Below are positions 9,422 to 17,843 of a stretch of 64,000 nucleotides of DNA, one piece after another (positions within the stretch are counted from its first letter, which is position 1; every line of letters starts with the position of its first letter). Source of the stretch: Streptomyces sp. Je 1-332 (GTDB lineage Bacteria; Actinomycetota; Actinomycetes; Streptomycetales; Streptomycetaceae); assembly GCF_040730185.1 (NCBI RefSeq), contig NZ_CP160402.1, forward strand, positions 6,634,001-6,698,000, in the 5' to 3' direction. The notes beneath the pieces were generated by a model. That model was not told the origin of the DNA, made no database searches, and worked only from the letters and a program-made list of their open reading frames with translations. The position numbers were made by a program, and so were the translations under genes.

Positions 9422-9840
9422 TGCGCCACCAGCGTTCGGTTGTGCTCCTCCAGCCACACGGTGCGCAGCACCGGGAACGACGGCACTTCACCCAACGCCG
9501 ATACCCGGTACGTACGGCCAACGGCCTGCTCGTCGCGAGCCTCAACGATGAGGACAGTGTCGTTCTCCCAAACCTCCGGAGCCTCAAGCGGCAACAGCAG
9601 CCGGTAACCGGCACGCACCTCCTGGACATACGCACCGTCTTGCCCCGAACCCTTGCTGCGGATCCGCTCCTGATGCGCGTAGAGCCCCGCCTTGTCCTCG
9701 TACACAGTCACTGGCGGTGTCGACAGAAGGTCGCCAGTCGCCGGGTCGAGCATGTCGTCACCACTGCCCCGGCTGACCTGCACCTTGTCCGGCATCAGAT
9801 GGCGCTCCGCAAACCGGACGAGCCCGGACTGGTCAAGCAC
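9418..9840 (-). CDS. phage head-closure-type protein, DUF6093-like
   Basis: A 140-residue protein resembling the actinophage DUF6093 family, found among head-tail connector genes. Visible family features are the short N-terminal helix followed by PDKVQVSRG, a DPATGD turn, VTVYEDKAGLYAH, and the C-terminal VLIVEARDEQAVGRTYRV strand pair typical of head-closure small beta barrels. It overlaps the upstream gene by 8 bp and the downstream chimeric gene by 4 bp (GTGA), so the three are translationally coupled as in phage structural operons. No capsid, terminase, portal or tail-tape gene is nearby, so this is a prophage fragment and not a complete prophage. Confidence 0.65.
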   Translation of the reverse strand: MLDQSGLVRFAERHLMPDKVQVSRGSGDDMLDPATGDLLSTPPVTVYEDKAGLYAHQERIRSKGSGQDGAYVQEVRAGYRLLLPLEAPEVWENDTVLIVEARDEQAVGRTYRVSALGEVPSFPVLRTVWLEEHNRTLVAQ

Positions 9841-10201
9841 CCGCAGCCCACTCCCTCAGCTGCGCCAGCATCCCGCGGGTCAGCTCACCCGGCCGCCCAT
9901 CCAGGTCATCCCGGTCGAGAACAGCCTCATCGAGCTTCTGCCAGTCCACCGCCTCAAGGAAGCCGATCACGACATGCCGCACGTCCGCGGGCTCCACAAC
10001 CACCTCGGCCAGGCCGTCGTACTCCACGCCACGCCATCCCTGCTGAACGTACAAGGTGACCTCGGGGCCGTCGTCGACGGTCTGCGTGATCCTGTACGCC
10101 TCAACAGCCGATGCGACATCGTGCCCGTCGATCTCGATGACCGCGGACTCCTCCGGGCGGGCAGCGATCCGAACGCGGCGGGGCTCCAGGTACGTGCTCA
10201 T
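9833..10201 (-). CDS. phage-associated hypothetical protein
   Basis: A 122-residue protein, first gene of the three-gene phage-like operon. It begins MSTYLEPRRVRIAARPEE and is mostly beta-strand with many acidic residues (EVTLYVQQGWRGVEYDGLAEVVVE), ending in a helical LTRGMLAQLREWAAG. I know no function, but its coupling to the DUF6093-like gene (8-bp overlap) and position before a gp10-like domain fit a minor head or connector protein. The first 15-16 codons recur almost exactly 4.4 kb away at 14590, where they open a broken short frame. Confidence 0.55.
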   Translation of the reverse strand: MSTYLEPRRVRIAARPEESAVIEIDGHDVASAVEAYRITQTVDDGPEVTLYVQQGWRGVEYDGLAEVVVEPADVRHVVIGFLEAVDWQKLDEAVLDRDDLDGRPGELTRGMLAQLREWAAGA

Positions 10202-10280
10202 GAAGCCGACCCTAGGTGCGCGAAGCTCAGCGGTTACGGGTCAGCGGCGGAGCTGCTGCCCGCTGGGCCCGAACTCGTAG

Positions 10281-10822
10281 TTACTCGCCAGCCTTGCGGT
10301 AGCGGGCGCGACGGCCTTCTTCCTTCACTAGTACTTCCTCGTGGGCGAGGTCGCGAAGCAGCTTGCGCGCTTGCTTCTCGTCGACGCTGTGCCCCAGTGT
10401 CTCCAGCACCTCAACAGCACGCGAGGGGTCCAGGTGCCACCCTCGTCCAGCACGGCGTTCTCCAGACAGCCGGACTGTGTGCCCTTCTGCCGCTGTCTCG
10501 GGCGGCCGTTCCGCTCCAAGATTCGGTAGACCCGAGAGGGGGGCATGCTCGCTGCGATGCCCAGCGCGGATCGGTCGGCGTCCTCGCTGGTCTCATCCGC
10601 CTTGACCATCGCCAACTCACGCCAGCCTTCCAGGTGCTGGATGAGATGACTGATGTGCGCGATGTCTCGCAGCAGATCCATGAACTCTGTCGCTGTGGGC
10701 GCCGAGGCGGCCCGATCCTCACAGAGGGCGTCGTACAGGGCGCGGGCCACGTCGTCGGACCTGTGCTTCGTGGCGAATTCCGTGGCGTCGTCACCGAAGT
10801 TGAACTTGATACGCGTTGGCAT
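10281..10822 (-). pseudogene. winged-helix-type DNA-binding protein, frameshifted
   Basis: The ATG at 10822 has a strong ribosome site (GGAGGAG). The first 110 codons read well: MPTRIKFNFGDDATEFATKH, then a helix-turn-helix-like ALGIAASMPPSRVYRILERNG. The frame then becomes nonsense, while the -1 frame reads WHLDPSRAVEVLETLGHSVD, EKQARKLLRDLAHEEVL and a basic tail RRARYRKAGE ending at 10281. That second part looks like a winged helix. Adding one G to the GGG at 10482-10484 (minus strand) joins the parts, so one base was lost, or the sequence has an error there. The large inverted repeat just upstream would be its operator. It was possibly a phage or island regulator of about 180 residues. Confidence 0.6.
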
Positions 10823-10832
10823 GATGCTCCTC

Positions 10833-10880
10833 CCCTAGCGTTCGCTAGACATAGCGATACACGCCTTGCGAACGCTAGGG
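10833..10880 (-). promoter_or_regulatory. 13-bp inverted repeat with nested palindromes, likely operator
   Basis: The arms CCCTAGCGTTCGC (10833-10845) and GCGAACGCTAGGG (10868-10880) are perfectly complementary. The left arm also lies in a smaller palindrome, CTAGCG-TT-CGCTAG (10835-10848), and the right arm forms a weaker one centred on GCGAACGC. It sits 11 bp before the start codon of the winged-helix-type gene and after the stop of the EVE-like gene. Paired half-sites fit autoregulation better than a simple terminator. Confidence 0.55.
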
Positions 10881-10891
10881 AGGTGTCATCG

Positions 10892-11290
10892 TTACAGTCC
10901 CGCACGCTTCAACAACAGAGGAAGGTCCTGGCTCTTGACGAGGGTGACGCCTTGAGGGTGCTGGTTGGTCATCTCTGCGAGTTTCACAGGGGAGTTGTGT
11001 AATGCGCGCGTTGCCTGCTCGTGCAGCGTCGCGGAGAATCTCCACGGGTACTTGGCGTCCCAGGTCACCCCGTAGGGCTCGTCCTCGACGTAGCCCATCG
11101 CCGCGACCTTCTTCTCCGGGGTGGCGAAGTAGATCCAGATGCGGTCTCCGCGCTGCATGTGGCGAGGCACGGACAGCCACCAGTCCTGCCGGGGGCTGGT
11201 TTGAGCGAGGGCCAGCACGTGGCGTGGCGTCGACGGCCCGCCGTCCATCTGATTCTTCTTTGGGTCCAGGATGTACAGCCAGTTCCTCAT
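10892..11290 (-). CDS. EVE-domain-like (PUA-fold) small protein
   Basis: 132 residues from the ATG at 11290, which follows a G-rich ribosome site. The pattern MRNWLYIL, then QRGDRIWIYFATPEKKVAAMGYVEDEPYG, and YPWRFSATL resembles EVE/PUA-like domains: an aromatic start, a 'gDri.iY.t' strand, then 'a.G.v..epy'. EVE domains bind modified bases in RNA or DNA and often occur near defence or mobile genes. The frame stays open to an ATG at 11467, adding 59 residues with one CxxC pair (AIRCHACSEP); either start is possible. The assignment is by pattern only and moderately sure. Confidence 0.5.
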   Translation of the reverse strand: MRNWLYILDPKKNQMDGGPSTPRHVLALAQTSPRQDWWLSVPRHMQRGDRIWIYFATPEKKVAAMGYVEDEPYGVTWDAKYPWRFSATLHEQATRALHNSPVKLAEMTNQHPQGVTLVKSQDLPLLLKRAGL

Positions 11291-11535
11291 GGACTCGTCG
11301 CCCCCCTCTGCCCGCCCACCGCAGACCGCAGGGGCTTCAGCAACGGTAGCCCCGACTTTGAAACGGGATATAGGTTCCGAGCAGGCGTGGCAGCGGATAG
11401 CGGCATCGAGGTCGCGCAGCCATTCCCTCTTTGAATTTGGGTCTGGCCGACATCTCGGGACCGTCATGATCGACTGCCTATAGCGATCGCGATGCTGGGC
11501 AGGATCCAGGGAATTGCCGGGCAGTAGAGGGGAGT

Positions 11536-13470
11536 TCACGCGTCTGAGGTATTTGGTCGAGGTGGGCCGAAGGTAATGACTGTGTACGTCTCGCCGGGTC
11601 CCGGCGGGCGCGTCCAGGAGCGGGTGACGAAGGTGTGCAGTCGGCCGTGGTCGAGGGCGAATCGGGGCAGTGTGGCACCGAACGTCGTGGCGATCGCCGT
11701 CAGGGCGGCGGCCTCGCCCGGCAGTTCCCGGTTCCGGCCGCCGCTTCGAGCCTCGGAGAAGAGGCGGTCGGGGTCCAGGTCCTGCGGAATCTCTCCGGAG
11801 CGGTCGCAGCGTTCGCCCAGGACCGTGTACGCGTAACGTTCTGTGCTGCGCTGGGCCACCGAGAGGTGGAACAGAGCGCCCCTGTCGAACTCGTCGGACG
11901 AGGCCCAGACCACGACGGCGCGGCCGTGTCGTGAGGCGGCGACGGCCGGGGAGGTGAACCGTGCCTCGTTGAACGGGTGTGGCGCACTGTCGAATGCGAA
12001 GCTCCAGCCGTGCCCGGCCCGGCCGACGGCGACCAGTGCTTTGTCGTCGTACGAGGAGGACGTCCCACTCGACCGCAGTTTCGAACGCGCATCCCACAGG
12101 GTCATCGGCTCGTGCAGCTCCGTGCCGTCCTCGGCGCCGATGAGGGCGGGCAGCGCGTCGGGCTCTACGCCCTCGACGAGGAGGAATCGGTAGCCTCGGC
12201 GCTGGCCGTTCGAAGGCCGTTCGGCGAGCCACGCCATGCCTTGGGGGTCCTCGTCGACCGGAACGGCCCGACTGCCGGTCGCCTCCTCGCCTCTGGGGGT
12301 GGCCAGCAGCGCCCGACCACGCTCCTGCGTGAGCAGCGGCCCGAGCAGCGGGTCGGCGACGAGGCCGACGGGTGCGAGGTGGTCAACACCCAGCGGCTGC
12401 CACTGGGGCAGCGCGGTCAGCAGCGTCCGCCAGGCCGCGTCCACCTCGCCCCACCGTGCCTGTTCCCGGGCCCTCTCCACGGCGTCGCCGAACGGGCCTG
12501 AAGCGGTGTAGGCGTAGGTGCCCTCCCGCAGTTGTCGCAGCACCACCCGCTCCAGCGCGCGCACCTCGTCGGACCTGCCACGCACGTGGCCCTCATATGC
12601 CCCGTCGCCACGCCAGGTCCGCTCCCCGCGGCCGGCGATCAGGGCGGGCAACAGCTCCGGCGCGTACACCGGGTCGGCAGCGAGCCCGTCGAAGTGCTTG
12701 GCGTGGCGGTCGCCGAGCAGCCACACGATCTGGTCCCGCAGCGCCCCGGCGCGGGGCCTGCCGTACTTCTGCGCCTGCGCGAAGACCGCTTCGGCCCGCT
12801 CGTAGTCGCCGCGCAGCGCGTCACGCCGCGCCTCCTCCACCATGGCGTCCAGCGATTCGGTCGTGGCGTTCACGAATTCCGGCGCGTCGTCGGACCGAGC
12901 CCGCAGGCTGTGGAACTCCCGGTAGGCATCCTGCATGAACTCCCAGAAGGACGCGTGCCGTTCCGGAGGACTGGCGCGCCAGGGGGCCCACGTGTACACC
13001 GCCCATTCGCCGAGCGGGTCCACGTCTTCCGGGTCGAGCATGACAGTCATGGCGTCGGAGTCCACGGCCAGTTCGAGCCCTCGCGTCCAGATCGTGGCTT
13101 CCAGGACCTCCTCCCGCGTCGCATCCTCGTCCAGGTTCTCCTGGAAGATCTCGGCGAGTCCCGCGTCGTCCTCGTGCCAGCGGGCCTCCTCCGTGCCCGC
13201 GAGCAGCCACACGAACCCGCCCGCATGCCGCCAGCCGTTGGTGACCTCCAAGAACGTCTGGTACGACGGCGGCAGCCGGTGCCCAAGGCGTTCTTCGAGA
13301 GCCGCGACACGCGCGGGCGCCGCGGGTTCGAAGCCGAGCCAGCGGGTGCGACGGGCCTCCTCATCGCCCGAGTCCCGCGCATCATCGGGATCGTATGCGT
13401 CCGCCCACTCCTCGCTCCACCGCGTGAGGAAACCCCGCCAGTCGTAACTCGCGCCAGCTGTCTCAGTCAT
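11536..13470 (-). CDS. large SMI1/KNR4 (SUKH) domain protein
   Basis: A 644-residue protein. Residues about 1-190 hold a SUKH domain: RVAALEERLGHRLPPSYQTF followed by LEVTNGW is a textbook match, and a conserved acidic stretch follows. The middle (about 200-400) is helical, with repeat-like alanine/arginine-rich segments. The C-terminal third is beta-rich (SYDDKALVAVGRAGHGWSFAF, then AVVVWASSDEFDRG) and is unassigned. The SUKH domain suggests immunity or protein-binding. The long C-terminal extension recalls the large stand-alone SUKH proteins of Streptomyces. I took the ATG at 13470; an upstream TTG at 13500 is less likely. It is the second of three SUKH genes in the island. Confidence 0.7.
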   Translation of the reverse strand: MTETAGASYDWRGFLTRWSEEWADAYDPDDARDSGDEEARRTRWLGFEPAAPARVAALEERLGHRLPPSYQTFLEVTNGWRHAGGFVWLLAGTEEARWHEDDAGLAEIFQENLDEDATREEVLEATIWTRGLELAVDSDAMTVMLDPEDVDPLGEWAVYTWAPWRASPPERHASFWEFMQDAYREFHSLRARSDDAPEFVNATTESLDAMVEEARRDALRGDYERAEAVFAQAQKYGRPRAGALRDQIVWLLGDRHAKHFDGLAADPVYAPELLPALIAGRGERTWRGDGAYEGHVRGRSDEVRALERVVLRQLREGTYAYTASGPFGDAVERAREQARWGEVDAAWRTLLTALPQWQPLGVDHLAPVGLVADPLLGPLLTQERGRALLATPRGEEATGSRAVPVDEDPQGMAWLAERPSNGQRRGYRFLLVEGVEPDALPALIGAEDGTELHEPMTLWDARSKLRSSGTSSSYDDKALVAVGRAGHGWSFAFDSAPHPFNEARFTSPAVAASRHGRAVVVWASSDEFDRGALFHLSVAQRSTERYAYTVLGERCDRSGEIPQDLDPDRLFSEARSGGRNRELPGEAAALTAIATTFGATLPRFALDHGRLHTFVTRSWTRPPGPGETYTVITFGPPRPNTSDA

Positions 13471-13612
13471 GTGTGCGATCGTCGCACCCGGCACTGACAA
13501 CGCCCACCCACGAGGCGCGAGGCGGGCCCAGAGTGTGATGGCATCACCTCAGTCTCACCAACGCATGCCGATCGCGCTCGGGCGGGAATGCCTGGTCATG
13601 CGGGACTTAACC

Positions 13613-13860
13613 ATGCTGCAGGAGGCTCTGCTGCCGAAGGCGGTAGGGCTGGTGCTCGACCAGTTCACGGAGATGGACAGGCTGGTCGTGGTCGACGCCC
13701 ACAGCAATGTCGGGGAGGTTGGCGTGTCCCGACTGTGCGGAGGTCTCCCGGCGGGTGCACAGCCGGCATCAGCGGCGCCTCGCCGAACTGCCTGTCGGCG
13801 GGGCGAAGTGGTGGTTCGGCTGACGGTGCGGCGGTTTCAGCGGCAAGACGTCATTGGGCA
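13613..13860 (+). pseudogene. ISL3-family transposase fragment, multiply frameshifted
   Basis: The N-terminal piece of an ISL3 transposase is spread over three frames. MLQEALLPKAVGLVL starts at 13613, then the zinc-finger part CPDCAEVSRRVHSRHQRRLA appears in another frame, and VVRLTVRRF in the first frame again. That order (CPxC, RVHSR..RRLA, VRRF) is the zf-ISL3 domain. Nothing of the DDE catalytic part remains, so only a scar of an old insertion is left. Confidence 0.65.
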
Positions 13861-13956
13861 CACAGCCGCTTCGACAACGAAGACGTTGCCACCGACGGGC
13901 AGACGCACCCGTTCCTGCGGGAGCACCTGGCTGAGCTGAACACCGACGGGCTGTAG

Positions 13957-14448
13957 GGGAATGACAAGACGAACACACGGCGTCCCGCACCGAAGTTTGG
14001 TGTGGGGGCGCTGTCGGCCTGCCTCGGGCCACAATGGCCGCCTGGACGACCGCGGCCAGGTCACTCGCGTCTTCACCTTCGCAGTCACCGTCGAACACCC
14101 TGACAGCATCCGCCAGGGCGGCAACGTCGGGCACTGCTGGATCGGACCATCAGCATCTCGGACACCCTCAACGGCATCGACGGCATGCTCCGCACCAGCA
14201 TCACCGCCAGCCTCCGGGAGATGTCCTACGGCCCTTCACTTGTCCACTCGATCTCCTCGGCCTCACGCCGCGACCACCAACGACACCAAGATCAAAGGAC
14301 TTTGGAACAGCACTGGTTTATGGATGGTCTGACGATAGGTGGCGATCGCGGACCCGAGATAGTCGAACCACTGTCGGAGTGTGGCACCGTTTGGCGCCAG
14401 AATTTCGAGACCCAACGTCTCCGTTACCTGGTCCAGTTCGCTCTCGGA
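13957..14448. other. degenerate region without intact gene
   Basis: About 490 bp downstream of the ISL3 fragment. Open frames exist on both strands, but none has a start with a ribosome site and none resembles a family I know. Codon-position GC bias is weak. Probably decayed IS or island sequence. Confidence 0.35.
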
Positions 14449-14590
14449 TTACACAAGCGAGAGCAGCTCAGGTACCTCACGCATGACGCGTTCGAGGTCG
14501 TCGCCGGGGGGTGGCGGAGAGGTAGTCGCTGAGAGCCTCATCCGGGCGGGCCGCGATCCGAACGCGGCGGGGCTCCAGGTACGTACTCAT
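14449..14590 (-). pseudogene. partial duplicate of the phage gene at 9833-10201, frameshifted
   Basis: The ATG at 14590 opens MSTYLEPRRVRIAARPDE, nearly identical to the start of the phage-associated gene at 10201; the upstream flank is only partly similar. After about 27 codons the frame reaches a run of six C (minus strand; 14508-14513). Dropping one C lets it continue as DDLERVMREVPELLSLV to a stop at 14449. It is either a short broken ORF that captured the phage gene's start or the edge of a partial duplication. Confidence 0.5.
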
Positions 14591-14684
14591 GCCCCCGACA
14601 GTAGGTGCGTGAAAAGCAGGGCCCGCGCCATGAAGATGCTTCCGAACCGCAGTATCTGGGTTTCGATTCAGTGGGCGCCGCTGT

Positions 14685-15185
14685 TCACCGTTGGCGTTGG
14701 ATCAGGGAGTCGTAGGCGCCGAACGGGGGGATCGGCTCCCAGTTGCTGCTCATGTCGATGCCCCGGCGACTCTCGCTGGAGACATCGTCTCCGATTTCGA
14801 TCTCCTGTACGACAATTCCGTCCGGGTTGAAGTCGTATGACTCCATGCGCTCGGAATCTGCATATCCGCCACGTTCAGTGGAATCGCCGTAATCATAGAA
14901 GGTTACCGTTTCAAGGAACAGTGCTCCATTGAGGATGGTGAAGGTGTACTCGAAAGACGTGCGTCCGTAACCGTCCATGAAGACGACAGCGGCATAGCCG
15001 GTTTCCAGACGGATGTGCACACGTAGTTCCGGAGCGGAAGTCTCCGCGGGGCGGGCGACTGCGGTGTACAACTCCCCAGAAGCGTGGCGGGCCTGAGCCT
15101 CCTCAGGCTTCAGCGGACCCATCGACTCTTCGGTGAGCGTGTTCCAATCCTCACAGTAGGTCCAGTTGGTGTGGCCCAACCTCAT
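14685..15185 (-). CDS. second small gene of toxin operon, candidate immunity protein
   Basis: A 166-residue, acidic, aromatic-rich soluble protein (RTSFEYTFTILNGALFLETV, then SYDFNPDGIVVQEIEIGDD). I know no family for it. The ATG at 15185 overlaps the stop of the preceding gene as ATGA, so it is translated together with the PrsW-toxin operon. Small acidic proteins directly after a toxin C-terminal domain are typically immunity proteins. It could protect against the same tRNase or be a left-over immunity gene for a toxin domain that was swapped out. Confidence 0.5.
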   Translation of the reverse strand: MRLGHTNWTYCEDWNTLTEESMGPLKPEEAQARHASGELYTAVARPAETSAPELRVHIRLETGYAAVVFMDGYGRTSFEYTFTILNGALFLETVTFYDYGDSTERGGYADSERMESYDFNPDGIVVQEIEIGDDVSSESRRGIDMSSNWEPIPPFGAYDSLIQRQR

Positions 15186-15577
15186 GGGGCGGCTTGCCGT
15201 CCTTGTCCCGCACCTTGATCCGGCGTGGCCGCATCAAGGAACTCCTGTACGTCCAATGTGAGAAGAAGGTAGTAGCGCCTCAGGGAGGCCAACCTTTCGT
15301 AGATTTGTCGGGCAGTGGCTTCCTGCCGTCCGATGTCCGAATCGAAGTCCCTGACCGCGAAAACCGAGTTGTACCGCTCGAACGGCATCCCTTGGTCTTC
15401 CTCATACTCATGTTCCAGCTCAAGCTCGATGGCCGCATACCCGAGGTTCGCGCTGTAGTCAACGTCAGGGTTGCTGTCGAGCGCACGCAGCTGGACACCG
15501 CAGGCCCAGGCGAGATCAGCGACCAGCTGCTCATGTGGAGAGCTCGGATGGACGAAGACGTAGTGATGCTCGCTCAT
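15182..15577 (-). CDS. first small gene after PrsW-tRNase toxin, candidate immunity protein
   Basis: 131 residues from the ATG at 15577, with an AGGAACC ribosome site; it starts 10 bp after the toxin stop. Strongly acidic in the middle (ELEHEYEEDQ) with a basic, helical C-terminal half (ERLASLRRYYLLLTLDVQEFLDAA), and no membrane segment. Position and composition are those of an immunity gene immediately following a polymorphic-toxin C-terminus. No named immunity family was recognised. The open frame extends upstream to 15619 inside the toxin gene, but that part is not needed. Confidence 0.6.
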   Translation of the reverse strand: MSEHHYVFVHPSSPHEQLVADLAWACGVQLRALDSNPDVDYSANLGYAAIELELEHEYEEDQGMPFERYNSVFAVRDFDSDIGRQEATARQIYERLASLRRYYLLLTLDVQEFLDAATPDQGAGQGRQAAP

Positions 15578-15587
15578 GTGAAGGTTC

Positions 15588-17843
15588 CTAGGGCCAGGTA
15601 ATGTTGTAATTATTGCCAATGATCCTGATGGAGTTCATGCGCCCGGGTGGGTTGTTACGCAGCCACTTCCCGAGTACCTCCCTCGCCTGATCCTCGCTGA
15701 CCGTGCTATTACGCGTATCGATGATCGCGTCACGCGCCTGCTTCTTGGCGGTGTTGAGATTGTTCTTGATCGCATTCGGGGTGGCCTCTGGAGCCAGAGA
15801 CTTGAATTCAGTCGGAACTCCGTCCACCAGCGAGTCTGCCCGCTTCTCGCCGTCTACCGTCGATTCCTTAACCGCCTTCACATGTTTACCCTCCCCCTCC
15901 AGTTCCTCGGCGATTCTGCGTTCCTTCGGCGAAAACGGCTTCTCCGACTCATCGATAGAACCCCGGCCTGTCGGTGAGCCACCCCCCTTCCCGCTACGCG
16001 ACTCCGACGGCATGGCGTCATTGCTGCCACCCTGACTCCCGTTCGCCATAAGGGCAATACCCACCACGCCGAGGGCGCTGATCTCGGCGACTCCCAGTGA
16101 TCCCGCCGCGCCTGCGGCCACCCCGCCGCCGGCCAGGGCAAGACCGGCGGGCGGGAAGAGCATGAGGAGCCCGAAGAGCGCGACGATGGTGAAGGCGATC
16201 CCCGCATACAGATCGAGGTCCTCCAGAAATGCCAGGAGCATCGCTGCAGGGCCGGTGGCGTCTCCGTCCAGCGGCTCGCCCTGGCGATAGTGGACGAACA
16301 GCAACAGCCCCCCGGTCACCATGGACCCCGCCGCCGCCCACACGCGCAGCCGTATCAGCGCGACGACCTCAGCCAGCGGCTGCTGGCTCGCCTTCCGCCA
16401 GGCGCGCAGCAGGAGCGCCAGCAGCAGCACCGTCCAGGCCATGGCCGCGATCCCGAACCACAGCAGAATCCGGGGGCCGTTACCGGTGGTGAACCACTCC
16501 TGGAGGCCCTTCGTGGACGTGAATGAGCCCACCCCGAGGAAGAGCAGTGACGGCAGCATCAGGATCAGCGGAATGACCAGCATCGGCCAGCGTCGCCGCC
16601 AGGGCCGCAGGTGGCGCGCCGACTTGAGCAGGCTGCGCACCCGGGTCGTCTCCCAGGCGCCTTGGTGGTTGGAGGCGTTCATCCGTGCCGCGGTGTTCGC
16701 AACCGCGGCATGCAGGCTCTCCAGGCGGTCAGGGGGGACGCGTCCGGCGGCATAGCAGAGGGACCGGCGCATGCGGGCGAAGCGCAGCGCGATCAGCAGA
16801 CTCCAGGGCACGCGCCAGGCCGCGAAACCGCCCAACGCGGCCAGTCCAGTGCGACCTTCGCGTTCGGCGTCCAGCAGGATGGCGGACATGGCGCCACGGC
16901 CCCGGCGTATCGCCGCGTAGTCCAGGCCCATGGCGAGCACCAGGCAGACCAGGGGTGCCCATTCAAGGACGGCGTCGGGAAACTTGAACAGAGTCTTGGC
17001 CCACCCGGGGCCGCCCGAGCCGCCGCCGGTGTAGTTGAACAACGCGTGGTGCCCGATCGCGTAGACCAGCGGCAGCACGCCCAGCAGGCGCCGCCAGCCC
17101 CGGGCCCGCAGCAACAGCGCCACGCCCAGCCCGTCGACGGCTCCCCACACCAGGTGCAGATTGATGCCCAGGCTTGTCTGGGTGAAGCTGAAGTCCAGGC
17201 TGCCCAACGAGTTCGGCAGCCACGTGCTCAGCACGGTCGACCAGTCGGGAATGTAGGGGGAGCCCTTGCCGATGCTGCCGATCCCGCCCGACAGCATCCA
17301 GCCCCCGCCGCCGGGCAGCGGGAAGGCCCGCTGGGCGTCCAGCATGTGTGAGAGCAGGACCTCCAGGAGGCCGAGGCCGGCGCCGGTCGCGGCGCCCAGG
17401 ACGACGAAGTCGGCGAAGCCCAACTGGGAGCGGATCTTCAGGTTCACCCCCGCCAGTACCAGAGGCGCGATCTGCGCGAGTTCCTCGACCACCGGGACGA
17501 GGGTGTAGGAGCCGCTCCCCATCGCCTCGGTCAGTGACTGGCTCGGACGCGAGACGGCGGCGCGCGCGTAGAAGTACTCGATGAGCACTGCCATGACGCC
17601 GCTGCCGTACACACCGACCGCGACCGTCACCAGCACGGTGGTGAGTTTCAAGGACCGCACCGGCGAGGCCAGCAGGGCCAATTGCAGGACGCCGTATATC
17701 GCCGCGGCCGCCATAATGAGCGTCACGCACAAACCCCCGATAGCCAACAACCAGCACAAGCCCCAGGAGGCTAACAGCACACCATGCCGCCGCGAATGGC
17801 TGGCCCTTGGCCCGCCGAGAAGACGCTGGATGACGGAGGGCAT
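15588..17843 (-). CDS. PrsW-type intramembrane protease fused to a C-terminal CdiA-C-like tRNase toxin domain
   Basis: 751 residues. The N-terminal half has many hydrophobic segments and PrsW-like motifs: the di-glutamate VVEELAQIAP (E120, E121), GAGLGLLEVLLSH (E161), HLVWGAVDG (H230) and IGHHALFN (H265/H266). More membrane segments follow (about 425-600), then a Gly/Ser-rich linker. Residues 639-751 form a separate soluble domain: ERRIAEELEGEGKHVKAV, RADSLVDGVPTEFKSL, then KKQARDAIIDTRN. The D670-E679-K681 arrangement (D, then ExK) is the PD-(D/E)XK core of CdiA-C-type tRNA nucleases. The protease could anchor or release its own toxin domain. Two small genes follow in an overlapping operon. 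The ATG at 17843 lies very close to a GGGAA, so the ribosome site is unusual. Confidence 0.75.
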   Translation of the reverse strand: MPSVIQRLLGGPRASHSRRHGVLLASWGLCWLLAIGGLCVTLIMAAAAIYGVLQLALLASPVRSLKLTTVLVTVAVGVYGSGVMAVLIEYFYARAAVSRPSQSLTEAMGSGSYTLVPVVEELAQIAPLVLAGVNLKIRSQLGFADFVVLGAATGAGLGLLEVLLSHMLDAQRAFPLPGGGGWMLSGGIGSIGKGSPYIPDWSTVLSTWLPNSLGSLDFSFTQTSLGINLHLVWGAVDGLGVALLLRARGWRRLLGVLPLVYAIGHHALFNYTGGGSGGPGWAKTLFKFPDAVLEWAPLVCLVLAMGLDYAAIRRGRGAMSAILLDAEREGRTGLAALGGFAAWRVPWSLLIALRFARMRRSLCYAAGRVPPDRLESLHAAVANTAARMNASNHQGAWETTRVRSLLKSARHLRPWRRRWPMLVIPLILMLPSLLFLGVGSFTSTKGLQEWFTTGNGPRILLWFGIAAMAWTVLLLALLLRAWRKASQQPLAEVVALIRLRVWAAAGSMVTGGLLLFVHYRQGEPLDGDATGPAAMLLAFLEDLDLYAGIAFTIVALFGLLMLFPPAGLALAGGGVAAGAAGSLGVAEISALGVVGIALMANGSQGGSNDAMPSESRSGKGGGSPTGRGSIDESEKPFSPKERRIAEELEGEGKHVKAVKESTVDGEKRADSLVDGVPTEFKSLAPEATPNAIKNNLNTAKKQARDAIIDTRNSTVSEDQAREVLGKWLRNNPPGRMNSIRIIGNNYNITWP

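Noticed and set aside
10892..12232. 446-codon frame as one protein
   Set aside because: Its first half overlaps the SUKH gene in another frame and is Arg/Pro-rich; only the last 132-191 codons read as protein.
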